Origin: Consotaella aegiceratis
GTDB lineage: Bacteria; Pseudomonadota; Alphaproteobacteria; Rhizobiales; Rhizobiaceae
Length of the DNA stretch: 64,000 nucleotides
NCBI RefSeq assembly: GCF_036541425.1
Contig: NZ_JAZHFT010000019.1
Coordinates: 1-64,000 of the forward strand
Direction of reading: 5' to 3'
Shown here: positions 6,764 to 16,532 of the stretch, one piece after another
Position numbering within the stretch: the stretch's first letter is position 1
Layout: each line of letters starts with the position of its first letter
Translations under genes and position numbers: made by a program
Notes under the pieces: generated by a model
Told to the model about the DNA's origin: nothing
What the model saw: the letters and a program-made list of their open reading frames with translations, nothing else
The model's database searches: none

Positions 6764-8503
6764 GTGTCATCGATGCAAGCTTCGCGCGGCCGCAGAGCCG
6801 TACGAGCCGCCGGTTTGATCACGGCGACCGCGGTGATCGCGGCGACGGCCTTGGTCGCCATGGCGCAGACAGGCGGCTATCCGCGGAACGAAACGCTCTA
6901 TTCCAGCGGGACGCAGTGGGGCAACATCGTCGGGTTCAACCCCTATGTCAGCAACTACGCCGCCGGAACGATCGGGCTCATCAACGAGACCCTCTTCCGC
7001 TACGACCCGGTCAAGGACGAGTATATTCCCTGGCTGGCCACCAGCGGTGAATGGACCAGTTCGAACGTCTACAAGCTGACGATCCGGGACGGCGTGAAAT
7101 GGAGCGACGGCTCCGACTTCACCGCCGAGGACGTGAAATGGAACATCGATCTCGGCCGCTTCCCCACCATCTGGTGGAGCAACCTCTATGACAGCGCCGA
7201 AAGCGTCGAGACGGACGGCAACACCGTCACGGTGACGTTCAAGGACACGCCGGCCTACCAGGAATGGCAGAACGCCGTCTGGAACATGCCGATGGTGCAG
7301 CCCGCGCAGTGGAAAGACCACGCCACGGAGCAGGAGGTCGCCTCGTGGTCGCCGGAGGCCCCGATCGGCACCGGCCCCTACGTGCTCGACGAGAATGGAT
7401 ACGACCCGACGACGCGCGTCGTGTGGAAGAAGACTCCGGACGGCTGGTGGGCGTCGGAGGCCGGGCTCATCCCCGATCCCGAGCCGAACTATATCATCGA
7501 CCTGGTGAACAGTTCGAACAACGTGGCGCTCGGCCTGCTGCTCGCCGGCCAGGAGGATCTCAACAACAACTTCCTGCCCGGCGTTGCCACGCTGGTGAAG
7601 GGCGGTTACGGGCTCAAGACCTATTACGACGAGCCGCCCTACATGCTGTCGGCGAACACCGCCTGGCTGGTCCCCAACATGACCAAGGCCCCGACCAACG
7701 ACGTCGCCTTCCGCCGGGCGCTCGCCTATGCGATCAACATCGATCAGATCGTGCAGGTCGACTACGGCAACCTCGTCCTGCCGGCCAATCCTACCGGCCT
7801 TCTGCCGACCTGGGACAAGTATATCGACCAGGACGCGGTCGAGAAGTACGGCTTCAGCTATGATCCCGAACAGGCCGAGCAGATCCTGAAGGATGCCGGC
7901 TACACCAAGGGGGCGGACGGCTTCTATCAAACGCCTGACGGCAAGCCGATCGATCTCGAGCTCATCGTGCCCTCGGGCTGGTCGGACTGGATGCAGGCGT
8001 CGCAGATGATCGCGGCCGACGCCAAGGCCGTCGGCATCAAGATCACGCCGCGCTCTCCCGACTTCAACACCTACCAGTCGCATCGCAATACGGGCGAATA
8101 CGATCTGGTGATCGACAACGCTGCCCAGATCAGCGATACGCCGTACACCTACTATCGCTACCTCTATAAGCAGCCCATCCTGGACGCGCAGACCAATTAC
8201 AACTTCTCGCGCGTCAAGGACGACGAGGCCTGGGGGCTTGTCCGGGAGCTCAACCAGACGCCGCGTGACGACGCCGAAAAGATGCAGGAACTCGTCGGCC
8301 AGCTGCAGACGAGCTTCATGCAGGAGCTGCCGCAGATTCCGCTCTGGTACAACGGTATCTGGGCCCAGATGGGCACCACCACCTGGACCGGCTGGCCCGC
8401 CGACGGCGGCGACCAGCAGTTCATCCCCTGCATGTGGGGCGGCTACCTGCAGATGACGGGCATCGACACGATCGCCCACGTCGCGCCGATCTCCGGCCAA
8501 TAA
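6764..8503 (+). CDS. ABC transporter substrate-binding protein (SBP family 5), system 1
   Basis: 579 residues. A Sec signal peptide (arginine-rich start, LITATAVIAATALVAMAQ with cleavage after AMA) precedes an SBP_bac_5 domain: LINETLFRYDPVKDEYIPWL, YKLTIRDGVKWSDGSDFTAE, FRRALAYAINIDQIV, LPQIPLWYNGIW. GTG at 6764 is chosen because AGGAGG lies seven bases upstream; ATG 6773 is an alternative. The family binds peptides, but members beside glycosidases bind cello- or manno-oligosaccharides. Companion genes here (GH2 and GH1 enzymes) point to a beta-linked oligosaccharide. First gene of a seven-gene operon. Confidence 0.92.
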   Translation: MSSMQASRGRRAVRAAGLITATAVIAATALVAMAQTGGYPRNETLYSSGTQWGNIVGFNPYVSNYAAGTIGLINETLFRYDPVKDEYIPWLATSGEWTSSNVYKLTIRDGVKWSDGSDFTAEDVKWNIDLGRFPTIWWSNLYDSAESVETDGNTVTVTFKDTPAYQEWQNAVWNMPMVQPAQWKDHATEQEVASWSPEAPIGTGPYVLDENGYDPTTRVVWKKTPDGWWASEAGLIPDPEPNYIIDLVNSSNNVALGLLLAGQEDLNNNFLPGVATLVKGGYGLKTYYDEPPYMLSANTAWLVPNMTKAPTNDVAFRRALAYAINIDQIVQVDYGNLVLPANPTGLLPTWDKYIDQDAVEKYGFSYDPEQAEQILKDAGYTKGADGFYQTPDGKPIDLELIVPSGWSDWMQASQMIAADAKAVGIKITPRSPDFNTYQSHRNTGEYDLVIDNAAQISDTPYTYYRYLYKQPILDAQTNYNFSRVKDDEAWGLVRELNQTPRDDAEKMQELVGQLQTSFMQELPQIPLWYNGIWAQMGTTTWTGWPADGGDQQFIPCMWGGYLQMTGIDTIAHVAPISGQ

Positions 8504-8518
8504 CGATCTCCGGCGCCT

Positions 8519-8542
8519 GCGCTCGTCCTGCGGGGCGAGCGC
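8519..8542 (+). other. Intercistronic stem-loop after binding-protein gene
   Basis: GCGCTCGTCC / GGGCGAGCGC with loop TGCG, a 10-bp stem with one T-G pair, in the 78-base gap between the binding protein and the first permease. Such hairpins commonly protect the upstream message and raise binding protein above permease. No T-run follows, so it is not a strong terminator. Confidence 0.55.
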
Positions 8543-8581
8543 CGGCTACCCGCCCATGCAGATGCTGCCGGAGGCTCGCCC

Positions 8582-9571
8582 ATGCTGCGTTATCTCGCCC
8601 GCAAGCTCCTCACTTATCTTCTGACCTTCATTTTCGCCGTCACCATCGATTGGGCGATCCCGCGCTTCATGCCGGGCAATCCGATCGACGCGCTAGTTTC
8701 GCGGATCGCCGTAAAGCCCGAGGCCAGCCAGGCGCTTACGTCCTTCTACATGGAGGCGTTCAACCTCGATGCTCCGTGGTGGGAGCAGTATCTCAGTTTC
8801 TGGGGCGCGCTGTTACACGGCGATCTGGGGCGGTCCATCATGCTGTTTCCGACCCCCGTCGCGACGCTGATCGGCCGCGCCATGCCCTACACGCTCGGCC
8901 TTCTGCTGCCGGCGATCCTGCTGTCCTGGTATGCCGGCAACCACGTCGGGGCGCTGGCGGCGCGGCGCAAGATCCTCGACAACACGGTGCTGCCGACCGG
9001 GTACGCGCTGACGGCCACGCCGTACATGTGGCTCGGGATCCTTCTCGCCTGGCTGTTCGGTTCGGTCTGGAGCATCTTCCCGCTTGCCTTCGGCTATGAC
9101 CCGTCGCTGCGTGTCGGCTGGACCTGGGAGTTCGTCGGCAGCGTGATCATCCATTGGGTGCTGCCCTTCGCATCGCTCTTCATCGTCGCCTTCGGCGGCT
9201 GGGCGATCGGCATGCGCAACATGATCATCTACGAGCTGGAATCCGACTACGCCAACTATCTGGAGGCGCTTGGCGCGCCGCAGCGGCTGGTCCGCAAATA
9301 CGCCTTCCGCAATGCCATGCTGCCGCAGATCACCGGCCTGGCGCTGCAATTGGGCGCCGTGGTCGGCGGCGCGCTGGTGACCGAGATCGTGTTCTCCTAT
9401 CCGGGTCTCGGCTGGCTGGTGCTCAGCGCCATCCAGAACGAGGACTACTTCCTGATCCAAGGCATCTTCCTGTTCATCATCGTCGGCGTGCTGCTCGCCA
9501 ATCTGATCGTCGACATCGTCTACGTCATCGTCGATCCGCGCACCCGTATCGGCCTCCAAGGAGAAGCCTGA
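8582..9571 (+). CDS. ABC permease (oligopeptide/oligosaccharide type, DppB-like), system 1
   Basis: 329 residues with six predicted membrane helices. The N-terminal LRYLARKLLTYLLTFIFAVT and the EAA-loop region (NYLEALGAPQRLVRKYAFRN followed by AMLPQITGLALQLG) are diagnostic of the BPD_transp_1 family, DppB/OppB branch. The first periplasmic loop is long, as usual for this branch. Its stop overlaps the next start as TGATG. Confidence 0.93.
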   Translation: MLRYLARKLLTYLLTFIFAVTIDWAIPRFMPGNPIDALVSRIAVKPEASQALTSFYMEAFNLDAPWWEQYLSFWGALLHGDLGRSIMLFPTPVATLIGRAMPYTLGLLLPAILLSWYAGNHVGALAARRKILDNTVLPTGYALTATPYMWLGILLAWLFGSVWSIFPLAFGYDPSLRVGWTWEFVGSVIIHWVLPFASLFIVAFGGWAIGMRNMIIYELESDYANYLEALGAPQRLVRKYAFRNAMLPQITGLALQLGAVVGGALVTEIVFSYPGLGWLVLSAIQNEDYFLIQGIFLFIIVGVLLANLIVDIVYVIVDPRTRIGLQGEA

Positions 9572-10443
9572 TGACCAGCGCCGACCAGCCGCACCACGGC
9601 GCGACCTACGAGATCCTCTATTTCGCGCTGCGCAATCGCAAGCTGATGATTGGCATGAGCATCTTCCTGCTGCTCTTGCTGGTCGCCATCGTCGGCCCGG
9701 GCTTGGCGAAGTTCGAGCCCTTGGCTTATGGCGCCGTGCCGGGCCAGCCGCCGACGCAGGAGCATTGGTTCGGCACCACGCTGTTCGGCCAGGACGTGTT
9801 CTCGCAGTTCGTCTACGGGCTCCGGGCGAGCTTTATCGTCGGCGTGCTCGGCGGCGCGACGGCGGCGATCGCCGGCATGTTCGTCGGCTTCGTGGCCGGC
9901 TATCGCGGCGGCCTCGTCGACGACGTTCTCAACATGCTGACCAACATCGTCCTGGTCATTCCCACCTTCGCCGTGCTGCTGGTGGTAGCCGCCTATCTGA
10001 CGGTGAGAGGCCTCGGCACCGAGGCGCTGTTCATCGGCCTGACCTCGTGGCCGTGGGCGGCCCGTGCCATTCGCGCCCAGACCTTCTCGCTGACCTCGCG
10101 CGAGTTCGTCAACATGGCCAAGCTGAACGGGCAGGGGAGCCTCAAGATCATCTTCGGCGAGATCGCGCCGAACATGAGTTCCTACCTGGTGATGACCTTC
10201 ATCCTGTTGTTCGGCAACGCCATCCTGATCGCGGCGACGCTCGACTTCATCGGCCTGGGGCCCACCGACACCATCTCGCTCGGTCTGATGATGAACTATT
10301 CGGTGATGAACGCCGCTCTGCAGCTCGGCCTGTGGTGGTGGTTCGTGCCGCCAGGCCTGGCGATCACGGCGGTGGTCGGTTCGCTCTACGTCATGAATGT
10401 CGGCCTCGACGAGGTGTTCAATCCGAAATTGAGGGAGCTCTAG
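9571..10443 (+). CDS. ABC permease (DppC-like), system 1
   Basis: 290 residues. It starts at ATG 9571 overlapping the previous stop by one base, with AAGGAG upstream at 9558. It has the OppC-type N-terminal helix (LMIGMSIFLLLLLVAIVGPG), then HWFGTTLFGQDVFSQFVYGL and the BPD_transp_1 core with EAA loop REFVNMAKLNGQGSLKIIFG. It forms a heterodimeric channel with the preceding permease. Confidence 0.93.
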   Translation: MTSADQPHHGATYEILYFALRNRKLMIGMSIFLLLLLVAIVGPGLAKFEPLAYGAVPGQPPTQEHWFGTTLFGQDVFSQFVYGLRASFIVGVLGGATAAIAGMFVGFVAGYRGGLVDDVLNMLTNIVLVIPTFAVLLVVAAYLTVRGLGTEALFIGLTSWPWAARAIRAQTFSLTSREFVNMAKLNGQGSLKIIFGEIAPNMSSYLVMTFILLFGNAILIAATLDFIGLGPTDTISLGLMMNYSVMNAALQLGLWWWFVPPGLAITAVVGSLYVMNVGLDEVFNPKLREL

Positions 10444-10447
10444 GCCG

Positions 10448-11410
10448 ATGCTGTCCGTTTCCGACCTGACCATTCACTACCGCTCCCTGGCCGGCCCGGT
10501 CCAAGCGCTCGACGGCGTCACCTTCCAGGTCGCCGACGGCGAGATCATGGGGCTCGCCGGCGAGTCCGGCTGCGGCAAGTCGACCCTCGGCAAGAGCCTG
10601 ATCCGTCTCGACGAGCGCATGGAGTACGTTACCGGCAGCGTGTCGCTGGACGGCTCCGCCATGCCGGTGTGGGACGACGCGGCGATGGTGCCGTTCCGCT
10701 TCCACGACGTGTCGATCGTTCCGCAATACGCCATGAGCGCGATGAACCCGACGCGCAAGATCGGCCGGATGATCCACGAACTGCTGGAATCGCGGGGTGT
10801 CAGCTATGCCGAACTGCGTCCGGAACTGGAGCGTCGGCTGGGCCTTTTGGGGCTCGCCCCCGACGTCCTCGGCATGTACCCGATCGAGCTGTCCGGCGGC
10901 ATGAAGCAGCGGGTGGTGATGGTTTTGTCGACGCTGCTCGATCCGTCGTTGCTGATCGCCGACGAGGTGACGTCGGCGCTCGACGTCGCCTCGCAGAAGA
11001 AGGTTGCCGGCGCTTTGGTCGAGTTTCGCGACCGGGGCTACGTGAAAAGCATGATCGTGGTGACGCACGATCTCGCCATTCTGGCGCAGATCGCCGACTC
11101 GATCCTGATCATGTACGCCGGCAAACTCGCCGAGAAGGCGCCGACCCGGACGATCGTCGAGAGACCCGCGCACCCTTACACCAAGCTGCTGCTTGGTTCG
11201 CTGCCCGAGGTGGGCATCCGGTTTGAGGAACAGCGGCTTCCGGGGATCGCCGGCCGGCCGCCTTCGCTGCTCAACCCGCCGACCGGCTGCCGCTTTCGCG
11301 ACCGCTGCCCGCTGGCTTTCGACAAGTGCCTCGAAGAGCCGCCCTTCGCCGAAATCGGGCCGAACCACTGGGCCGCATGCTGGAAGGCGGATCGCCATGC
11401 TGAAGCTTGA
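10448..11410 (+). CDS. ABC transporter ATP-binding protein (DppD-like), system 1
   Basis: 320 residues. Walker A GESGCGKST (about residue 38), signature LSGGMKQRV, Walker B LLIADEVTSALD and switch THD. The C-terminal oligopeptide/dipeptide extension RCPLAFDKC...HWAAC carries the conserved cysteines that in relatives bind an iron-sulfur cluster. The starting ATG lies four bases after the permease stop. Confidence 0.93.
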   Translation: MLSVSDLTIHYRSLAGPVQALDGVTFQVADGEIMGLAGESGCGKSTLGKSLIRLDERMEYVTGSVSLDGSAMPVWDDAAMVPFRFHDVSIVPQYAMSAMNPTRKIGRMIHELLESRGVSYAELRPELERRLGLLGLAPDVLGMYPIELSGGMKQRVVMVLSTLLDPSLLIADEVTSALDVASQKKVAGALVEFRDRGYVKSMIVVTHDLAILAQIADSILIMYAGKLAEKAPTRTIVERPAHPYTKLLLGSLPEVGIRFEEQRLPGIAGRPPSLLNPPTGCRFRDRCPLAFDKCLEEPPFAEIGPNHWAACWKADRHAEA

Positions 11411-12281
11411 AAACGTCTCCAAGATCTTCTGGACCGGCGCGTTCGGCGGCAAGAAGCTCAAGGCGGTGCGCGACGTGACCTTCGACGTGCGGCCCGGCGA
11501 GGTGATCTCGCTGATCGGCGAAAGCGGCAGCGGCAAGACGACCGTGGGACGCATGATCCTGCGGCTGAGCGCGGTCAGCGAGGGCCGGATCACCTTCGAT
11601 GACACCGACATCTCGACGCTGCACGGCAGCGCCGTGAAGGACTATTACCGCAAGGTGCAGGGGGTCTTTCAGGACCCGTTCAGCTCGTTCAACCCGATCT
11701 TCAAGGTCGGCCGGCAGTTCCGCACGGTCCGAGCCGAGTATTTTCCTAAGCTGGACGACAGGGCCTGGCAGGACAAGCTGCGGACCTCGCTGAACGCCGT
11801 CGGCCTGGAGCCGGACGCACTGCGCAAATATCCGCATCAACTGAGCGGAGGACAGCTCCAGCGGCTGTTGATCGCCCGCGCGCTTCTGCTCGACATCAAG
11901 CTTTTGGTGGCCGACGAGATCATCTCGATGCTGGACGCCTCGACCCGCATCGACGTGCTCAACCTGCTCGGCGACCTCAAGTCGCGCGGACTGAGCATCG
12001 TCTTCGTCACCCACGATCTGGCGCTCGGCAACTATATCAGCGATACGATCGTCATTCTGCGGCGCGGCGCGGTGGTCGAGATGGGAGCGACCGACAAGGT
12101 GTTCGGCGATCCGCGTCATCCCTATACGCAAATGCTGCTCGACTCGGTGCCGCAGCTGCATGAGCGCTGGGACACGGAGGATCTCAAGCGGGGTCCGGCC
12201 GAGACCGACGGCGATGATGCGGAAACCGGCGGCGACGAGCTTGTCATGATCGAGGAAGGGCATTTCGCGGCCGTGCACTGA
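11397..12281 (+). CDS. ABC transporter ATP-binding protein (DppF-like), system 1
   Basis: 294 residues. Walker A GESGSGKTT, signature LSGGQLQRL, Walker B LLVADEIISMLDAS, switch THD. The ATG at 11397 (MLKLENVSKIFW) overlaps the preceding ATPase gene by 14 bases, indicating tight coupling. An acidic low-complexity tail (ETDGDDAETGGDE) follows the usual HPYTQMLLDSVP end. Confidence 0.92.
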   Translation: MLKLENVSKIFWTGAFGGKKLKAVRDVTFDVRPGEVISLIGESGSGKTTVGRMILRLSAVSEGRITFDDTDISTLHGSAVKDYYRKVQGVFQDPFSSFNPIFKVGRQFRTVRAEYFPKLDDRAWQDKLRTSLNAVGLEPDALRKYPHQLSGGQLQRLLIARALLLDIKLLVADEIISMLDASTRIDVLNLLGDLKSRGLSIVFVTHDLALGNYISDTIVILRRGAVVEMGATDKVFGDPRHPYTQMLLDSVPQLHERWDTEDLKRGPAETDGDDAETGGDELVMIEEGHFAAVH

Positions 12282-12339
12282 CGGGCGACGGCGCCTGGCG
12301 GCGCATCGTCGGTGCGCCATCGGCTCCGCCAAGTCGGCG

Positions 12340-12365
12340 CCGCCAGCGAGCGGGTCCGCTGGCGG
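12340..12365 (+). other. Intercistronic stem-loop before the GH2 gene
   Basis: Perfect 9-bp stem CCGCCAGCG / CGCTGGCGG with an 8-base loop, in the 134-base gap between the second ATPase gene and the beta-mannosidase gene. It may mark an mRNA processing point separating transport from hydrolysis genes; no T-run. Confidence 0.4.
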
Positions 12366-12415
12366 ATCGGTCACCGAACTGTCCGATCGAACAATTGTCT
12401 TTTTGGGGGAATTTC

Positions 12416-14830
12416 ATGCTCGATCTCTTAGGCGACTGGACGCTCGCCGACGCCGATGGCGAATTCCGCGTGCCGATGCAGCTGCCCGGCGACGTGCATT
12501 CCGCCCTGCTGGAAGCGGGCGTCCTTCCGGATCCTTTTCAGGGCCGCAACGAGTACGATGCGCGCTGGGTGTCGGAGCGGGACTGGACGCTGTCGCGCAC
12601 CTTCACGCTGGGCGATGGCGAGGAGCCCGGGCTCCTCGCCATCGACGGGCTCGACACAGTAGCGGAAGTCCGGATCAACGGCCAGGTCGTCCTTAAGGCA
12701 GCCTCGAGCTTCCGCGAGCACGTCGCCGCCGTCGCCGATGCGCTCCAGGCCGGCGAAAACCGGATCGAGATCGTGCTGAAATCGGTGGTCCGGTCTGGCG
12801 CGGAACTGCGTGCGGCCCAGCCCTATCCGGTGCCCTTTCACGCCCGCAACTCGCCGATCGCCAACGGCAACATGCTGCGCAAGCCGCAATGCGATTTCGG
12901 CTGGGACTGGAACATCGCTCTGGCGCCGGTTGGCGTCTACGGACGCGTGGCGCTGGTCGGCGAAGAAGGCGAGATCGGCACGGTCATGGTCCGACAGAAC
13001 CATGAGGGGGCAGGCGTCAGGCTTTCGATCGACGCGTCGTTGCGCGGCTTTGCCGCCGAGGTCGCCGATTATGACATCGAGATCGCCGGCACGCGGACGA
13101 ACGGCTGGGTGGACCTTTCAGCCGGTGAGGGCCGGCTGACGGCGGCGCTGGAGATCGAGGCTCCGGAGTTGTGGTGGCCCAACGGCTCGGGGCCGCAGAC
13201 GCTGCATGAGTTGCGGGTGAGGGTGGGCAAGGCTGTCTGGACGCAGCGTATCGCCTTGCGCGACCTGAAACTGGTGAGCGAGCCCGACGATGTCGGTCGC
13301 AGCTTCGGTTTTCGTATCAACGGCAGCGACGTCTTCGCGCGCGGCGCCAACTGGATTCCCGCCGACGCTTTGCCGGGCCGCATCTCGCCGGAAAAGACGC
13401 GCGCGCTGCTTCAGTCGGCCGCCGACGCCAACATGAACATGATCCGGGTCTGGGGCGGCGGGCGCTACGAGCCCGACTGGTTCTACGAGATCTGCGACGA
13501 ACTCGGCCTGATGGTTTGGCAGGACTTCATGTTCGCCTGCAACCTCTATCCGTCGACCCCGGATTTTCTGGCCGAGGTGGCGCGCGAGGCCGAGTACCAG
13601 GCGGCGCGGCTTGCCCATCGCGTAGCCTTGTGGTGCGGCGACAACGAGCTCATCGGGGCGCTGACCTGGTTTCCGGAATCGATCGAGAACCGCGACCGTT
13701 ATCTGGTGGCCTACGATCGGCTGAACCGGACCCTGGAAACCGCACTGCTGAAGACGCTGCCGGAGGCCAATTGGTGGCCATCCAGCCCATCGCCGGGGCC
13801 GATGAGCTTCGGCGATGCCTGGCACGATGATTCGTCCGGCGACATGCATTTCTGGTCGGTGTGGCATGAGGGGCGCGACTTCGAGCACTATCGCGACGTG
13901 AAGCCGCGCTTCTGCTCCGAGTTCGGCTTCCAGTCCTACACCTCGATGAATGCGATCCGATCCTTTGCCGACGAGGAGGACATGAACATCGCCTCGCCGG
14001 TGATGGAGAGCCATCAGAAGAACCAGGGCGGCAATGCGCGGATCGTCGAGACCATGTTCCGCTACTTCCGCTTTCCCAAGGACTTCGAGACCTTCGTCTG
14101 GCTCAGCCAGGTGCAGCAGGGCGTGGCGATCAAGACCGCGGTCGAATACTGGCGCAGCCTGAAGCCGCACTGCATGGGCGCGCTCTATTGGCAGCTCAAC
14201 GACACCTGGCCGGTGGCGAGCTGGTCGAGCCTCGACTATGGCGGTGGCTGGAAGGTGCTGCACTATCTGGCGAAGCGCTTCTTCGAGCCCGTCGCCGTGA
14301 TGGCGATCCCCGGCAGTGACGGCACGCTCCGTTTCTCTGCGGTCAACGACACGCGCGAGGCCGTCTCGCTCGATTTGGATCTGCTGGCCGTCGCCCTCGA
14401 TGGCACCAGCCGGTCGCTGCCGTCCGCCCAGGGCGACGTCGGGCCTGACGCGGCGGTGACGCTCGCCGAGCATCCGGCCGGGTTGCTTCAACCGGGCGAG
14501 GTTCTGATCTATCGCTGGCGTGCCTCGAACGGCACGAGCGGCAGCGAGCATTATGCGCCGCAGCGCTACAAGGAGCTGAAGCTGCTGCCGCCGAAGCTTC
14601 GGATGACGACGGCCGTCGTCGGCGACTCTCTCCAGGCCACCGTCAGCGCCGAAGCGCTGGCGTTTTTCGTCACCCTGGAGGCAAACCGGCCGGGCCGGTT
14701 TTCCGATAACGCGGTCACGGTCCGTCCCGGCGAGGACGTCACGCTGACCTTCACTCCGATCGATGGCGACACGGCCGGGATCGAACTCACGGTGCGCGAC
14801 CTTTATTCGAGCTTCGCGACGGCTGGATAA
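12416..14830 (+). CDS. Beta-mannosidase, glycoside hydrolase family 2
   Basis: 804 residues, the size of family-2 beta-mannosidases. The N-terminal jelly-roll has the beta-mannosidase signature (LGDWTLADADGEFRVPMQLP, GDVHSALLEAG, NEYDARWVSERDW). The TIM-barrel contains acid/base Glu411 in WCGDNE and nucleophile Glu502 in CSEFGFQS. MIRVWGGGRYEPDWFYEICD is typical of the family. ATG 12416 follows GGGGGAA. There is no signal peptide, so it cleaves imported beta-mannosides in the cytoplasm and fits an importer for manno-oligosaccharides. Exact substrate not tested. Confidence 0.9.
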   Translation: MLDLLGDWTLADADGEFRVPMQLPGDVHSALLEAGVLPDPFQGRNEYDARWVSERDWTLSRTFTLGDGEEPGLLAIDGLDTVAEVRINGQVVLKAASSFREHVAAVADALQAGENRIEIVLKSVVRSGAELRAAQPYPVPFHARNSPIANGNMLRKPQCDFGWDWNIALAPVGVYGRVALVGEEGEIGTVMVRQNHEGAGVRLSIDASLRGFAAEVADYDIEIAGTRTNGWVDLSAGEGRLTAALEIEAPELWWPNGSGPQTLHELRVRVGKAVWTQRIALRDLKLVSEPDDVGRSFGFRINGSDVFARGANWIPADALPGRISPEKTRALLQSAADANMNMIRVWGGGRYEPDWFYEICDELGLMVWQDFMFACNLYPSTPDFLAEVAREAEYQAARLAHRVALWCGDNELIGALTWFPESIENRDRYLVAYDRLNRTLETALLKTLPEANWWPSSPSPGPMSFGDAWHDDSSGDMHFWSVWHEGRDFEHYRDVKPRFCSEFGFQSYTSMNAIRSFADEEDMNIASPVMESHQKNQGGNARIVETMFRYFRFPKDFETFVWLSQVQQGVAIKTAVEYWRSLKPHCMGALYWQLNDTWPVASWSSLDYGGGWKVLHYLAKRFFEPVAVMAIPGSDGTLRFSAVNDTREAVSLDLDLLAVALDGTSRSLPSAQGDVGPDAAVTLAEHPAGLLQPGEVLIYRWRASNGTSGSEHYAPQRYKELKLLPPKLRMTTAVVGDSLQATVSAEALAFFVTLEANRPGRFSDNAVTVRPGEDVTLTFTPIDGDTAGIELTVRDLYSSFATAG

Positions 14831-14938
14831 GGGCGCGTCGGCCCGCTATGGCAAAGACGATGGCAGCAAAACAGACTTCGGCCGACTGATTGATTTGATC
14901 GGTGCTGTTAGGTTGCGTTAGGTGCGTTGGAGGCAAGG

Positions 14939-16294
14939 ATGAGCACACTCAAATTTCCCGACGGCTTTCGATGGGGGACGTCGACGGCCAGCTACCAGAT
15001 CGAGGGTGGGGCGCCCGACGACGGGCGCGGAGCGAGCATCTGGGATACGTTCTGTGCGGTTCCCGGCAAGGTCGAGAACGGGGACAACGGATCGGTCGCC
15101 TGCGATCACTATCACCGCTACGAGGAAGACCTGGATCTGATGAAGGGGCTCGGCGTCGGGATCTATCGCTTCTCGATCATGTGGCCGCGCGTGCTCCCGG
15201 ACGGTGTCGGCGCCACCAATCCCAAGGGGCTCGATTTCTACGACCGCTTGGTCGACGGACTGCTGGCGCGCGGCATCGAACCGTGGCCTTGCCTCTATCA
15301 TTGGGATCTGCCGCAGGCGTTGCAGGACAAGGGCGGTTGGATGAACCGCGACGTCGTCGGCTGGTTCACCGACTATGCCGAACTGATGGCCAAGGCAATC
15401 GGCGACCGGGCCAAGAATTGGGTAACCTTCAACGAGCCGAACGTCGTCGCTTATGTGGGCCACGAGGACGGCCGCCACGCTCCGGGGATCACGGATCCGC
15501 GCGCGGCGATGCGTGTGGTCCATCATCTCAACATGGCGCACGGCAGCGCGGTTCGCGTGTTCCGGGCCGCGACGCCGAATGCGGGTGCCGGCTTCGTGCT
15601 GCCGGTGCACGTCGCACGGCCGCTGCCGCAGTATCGGGAGCGCGACGCCCATCTGGCCCCGTTGTTCGAGGACAAGTGGAACGGCGCTTTCCTCGATCCG
15701 GTGTTCAAGGGCCGCTATCCGGCTTCGCTGGAAGATCGGCTGGCGCCGCATGTGCAGCCGGGCGACATGGAGATCATCCATCAGCCGGTCGACTTCCAGG
15801 GCGTCAACCACTACTTCCCGTCCTACATTCAGCAGGCGGAGGGACCATCGGCCTGGCCGTTCCGGCATGCCGCGCCGCCGACCTGGTTCCGTCGCACCGA
15901 GATGGGGTGGCCGATCGACGGCGAGGCCTTCCGGCAGGCTCTGATGATCATCAAGGAGCGCTGCGGCAATCCGCCGGTCTACGTGACCGAGAACGGCGGT
16001 GCCTTCATCGATATCGCCGATGCCGACGGCACCGTGAACGACCAGGATCGGATCGCCTACTACCACGAATATCTGAGCGCGCTGATCCGGGCGGCGAACG
16101 ACGGTGCCAATGTCCGCGGCTTCATGCCGTGGTCACTGCTCGACAATTTCGAATGGGCGCTGGGCTATGGCAAGCGGTTCGGGTTGGTGCGGGTCGACTA
16201 CGAGACCCAGAAGCGCACGCCGAAGGCATCCTATACGTTCTTCCGTGACGTGGTCACCTCCGGGCGCTTGCCGGAACTGGCACCGGCCTCATAG
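14939..16294 (+). CDS. Beta-glucosidase-type enzyme, glycoside hydrolase family 1
   Basis: 451 residues. N-terminal FRWGTSTASYQIEGG is the GH1 signature. Acid/base Glu166 lies in TFNEP and nucleophile Glu351 in VTENGG; the aglycone-site segment WSLLDNFEWALGYGKRFGLV is complete. ATG 14939 follows GGAGG; an in-frame TTG at 14927 is less likely. There is no signal peptide. As last gene of system 1 it probably finishes cleavage of the imported beta-gluco- or gluco-manno-oligosaccharides to monosaccharides. Confidence 0.92.
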   Translation: MSTLKFPDGFRWGTSTASYQIEGGAPDDGRGASIWDTFCAVPGKVENGDNGSVACDHYHRYEEDLDLMKGLGVGIYRFSIMWPRVLPDGVGATNPKGLDFYDRLVDGLLARGIEPWPCLYHWDLPQALQDKGGWMNRDVVGWFTDYAELMAKAIGDRAKNWVTFNEPNVVAYVGHEDGRHAPGITDPRAAMRVVHHLNMAHGSAVRVFRAATPNAGAGFVLPVHVARPLPQYRERDAHLAPLFEDKWNGAFLDPVFKGRYPASLEDRLAPHVQPGDMEIIHQPVDFQGVNHYFPSYIQQAEGPSAWPFRHAAPPTWFRRTEMGWPIDGEAFRQALMIIKERCGNPPVYVTENGGAFIDIADADGTVNDQDRIAYYHEYLSALIRAANDGANVRGFMPWSLLDNFEWALGYGKRFGLVRVDYETQKRTPKASYTFFRDVVTSGRLPELAPAS

Positions 16295-16330
16295 GCGGCC
16301 GTGCGAGGCAGGCGGGCCATTCGATCGATC

Positions 16331-16402
16331 CCTTGCCGGCGAGAATTGTCGGCGAGGGGTAAAACCCACGGTCTCAACCCATGCTCAACGGCCCGTTGAG
16401 AC
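16331..16402. terminator. Two stem-loops between convergent GH1 and lacI genes
   Basis: An imperfect hairpin (CCCTTGCCGGC pairing with GTCGGCGAGGGG, about 16330-16359) is followed by a perfect 8-bp inverted repeat GTCTCAAC / GTTGAGAC (16371-16378 and 16395-16402). Both lie in the 238-base convergent gap. No T-runs are present, so termination is inferred from position. Confidence 0.4.
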
Positions 16403-16532
16403 TGTTCTGGCTGTCGATTTGATCGGGCCAACGCTTCGACCGCTATTTGCCTCCCGGCATTCCTTCAATTCGAAGGCGATTATCGGGGAGAGCCGGGCGC
16501 GAGCGAATTTGCTTCTGTCGAAGGGGATTCCC

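Noticed and set aside
6767..8500. 577-codon - strand frame opposite the system 1 binding-protein gene
   Set aside because: Antisense shadow of GC-rich codons; the + strand shows signal peptide, RBS and SBP_bac_5 motifs.
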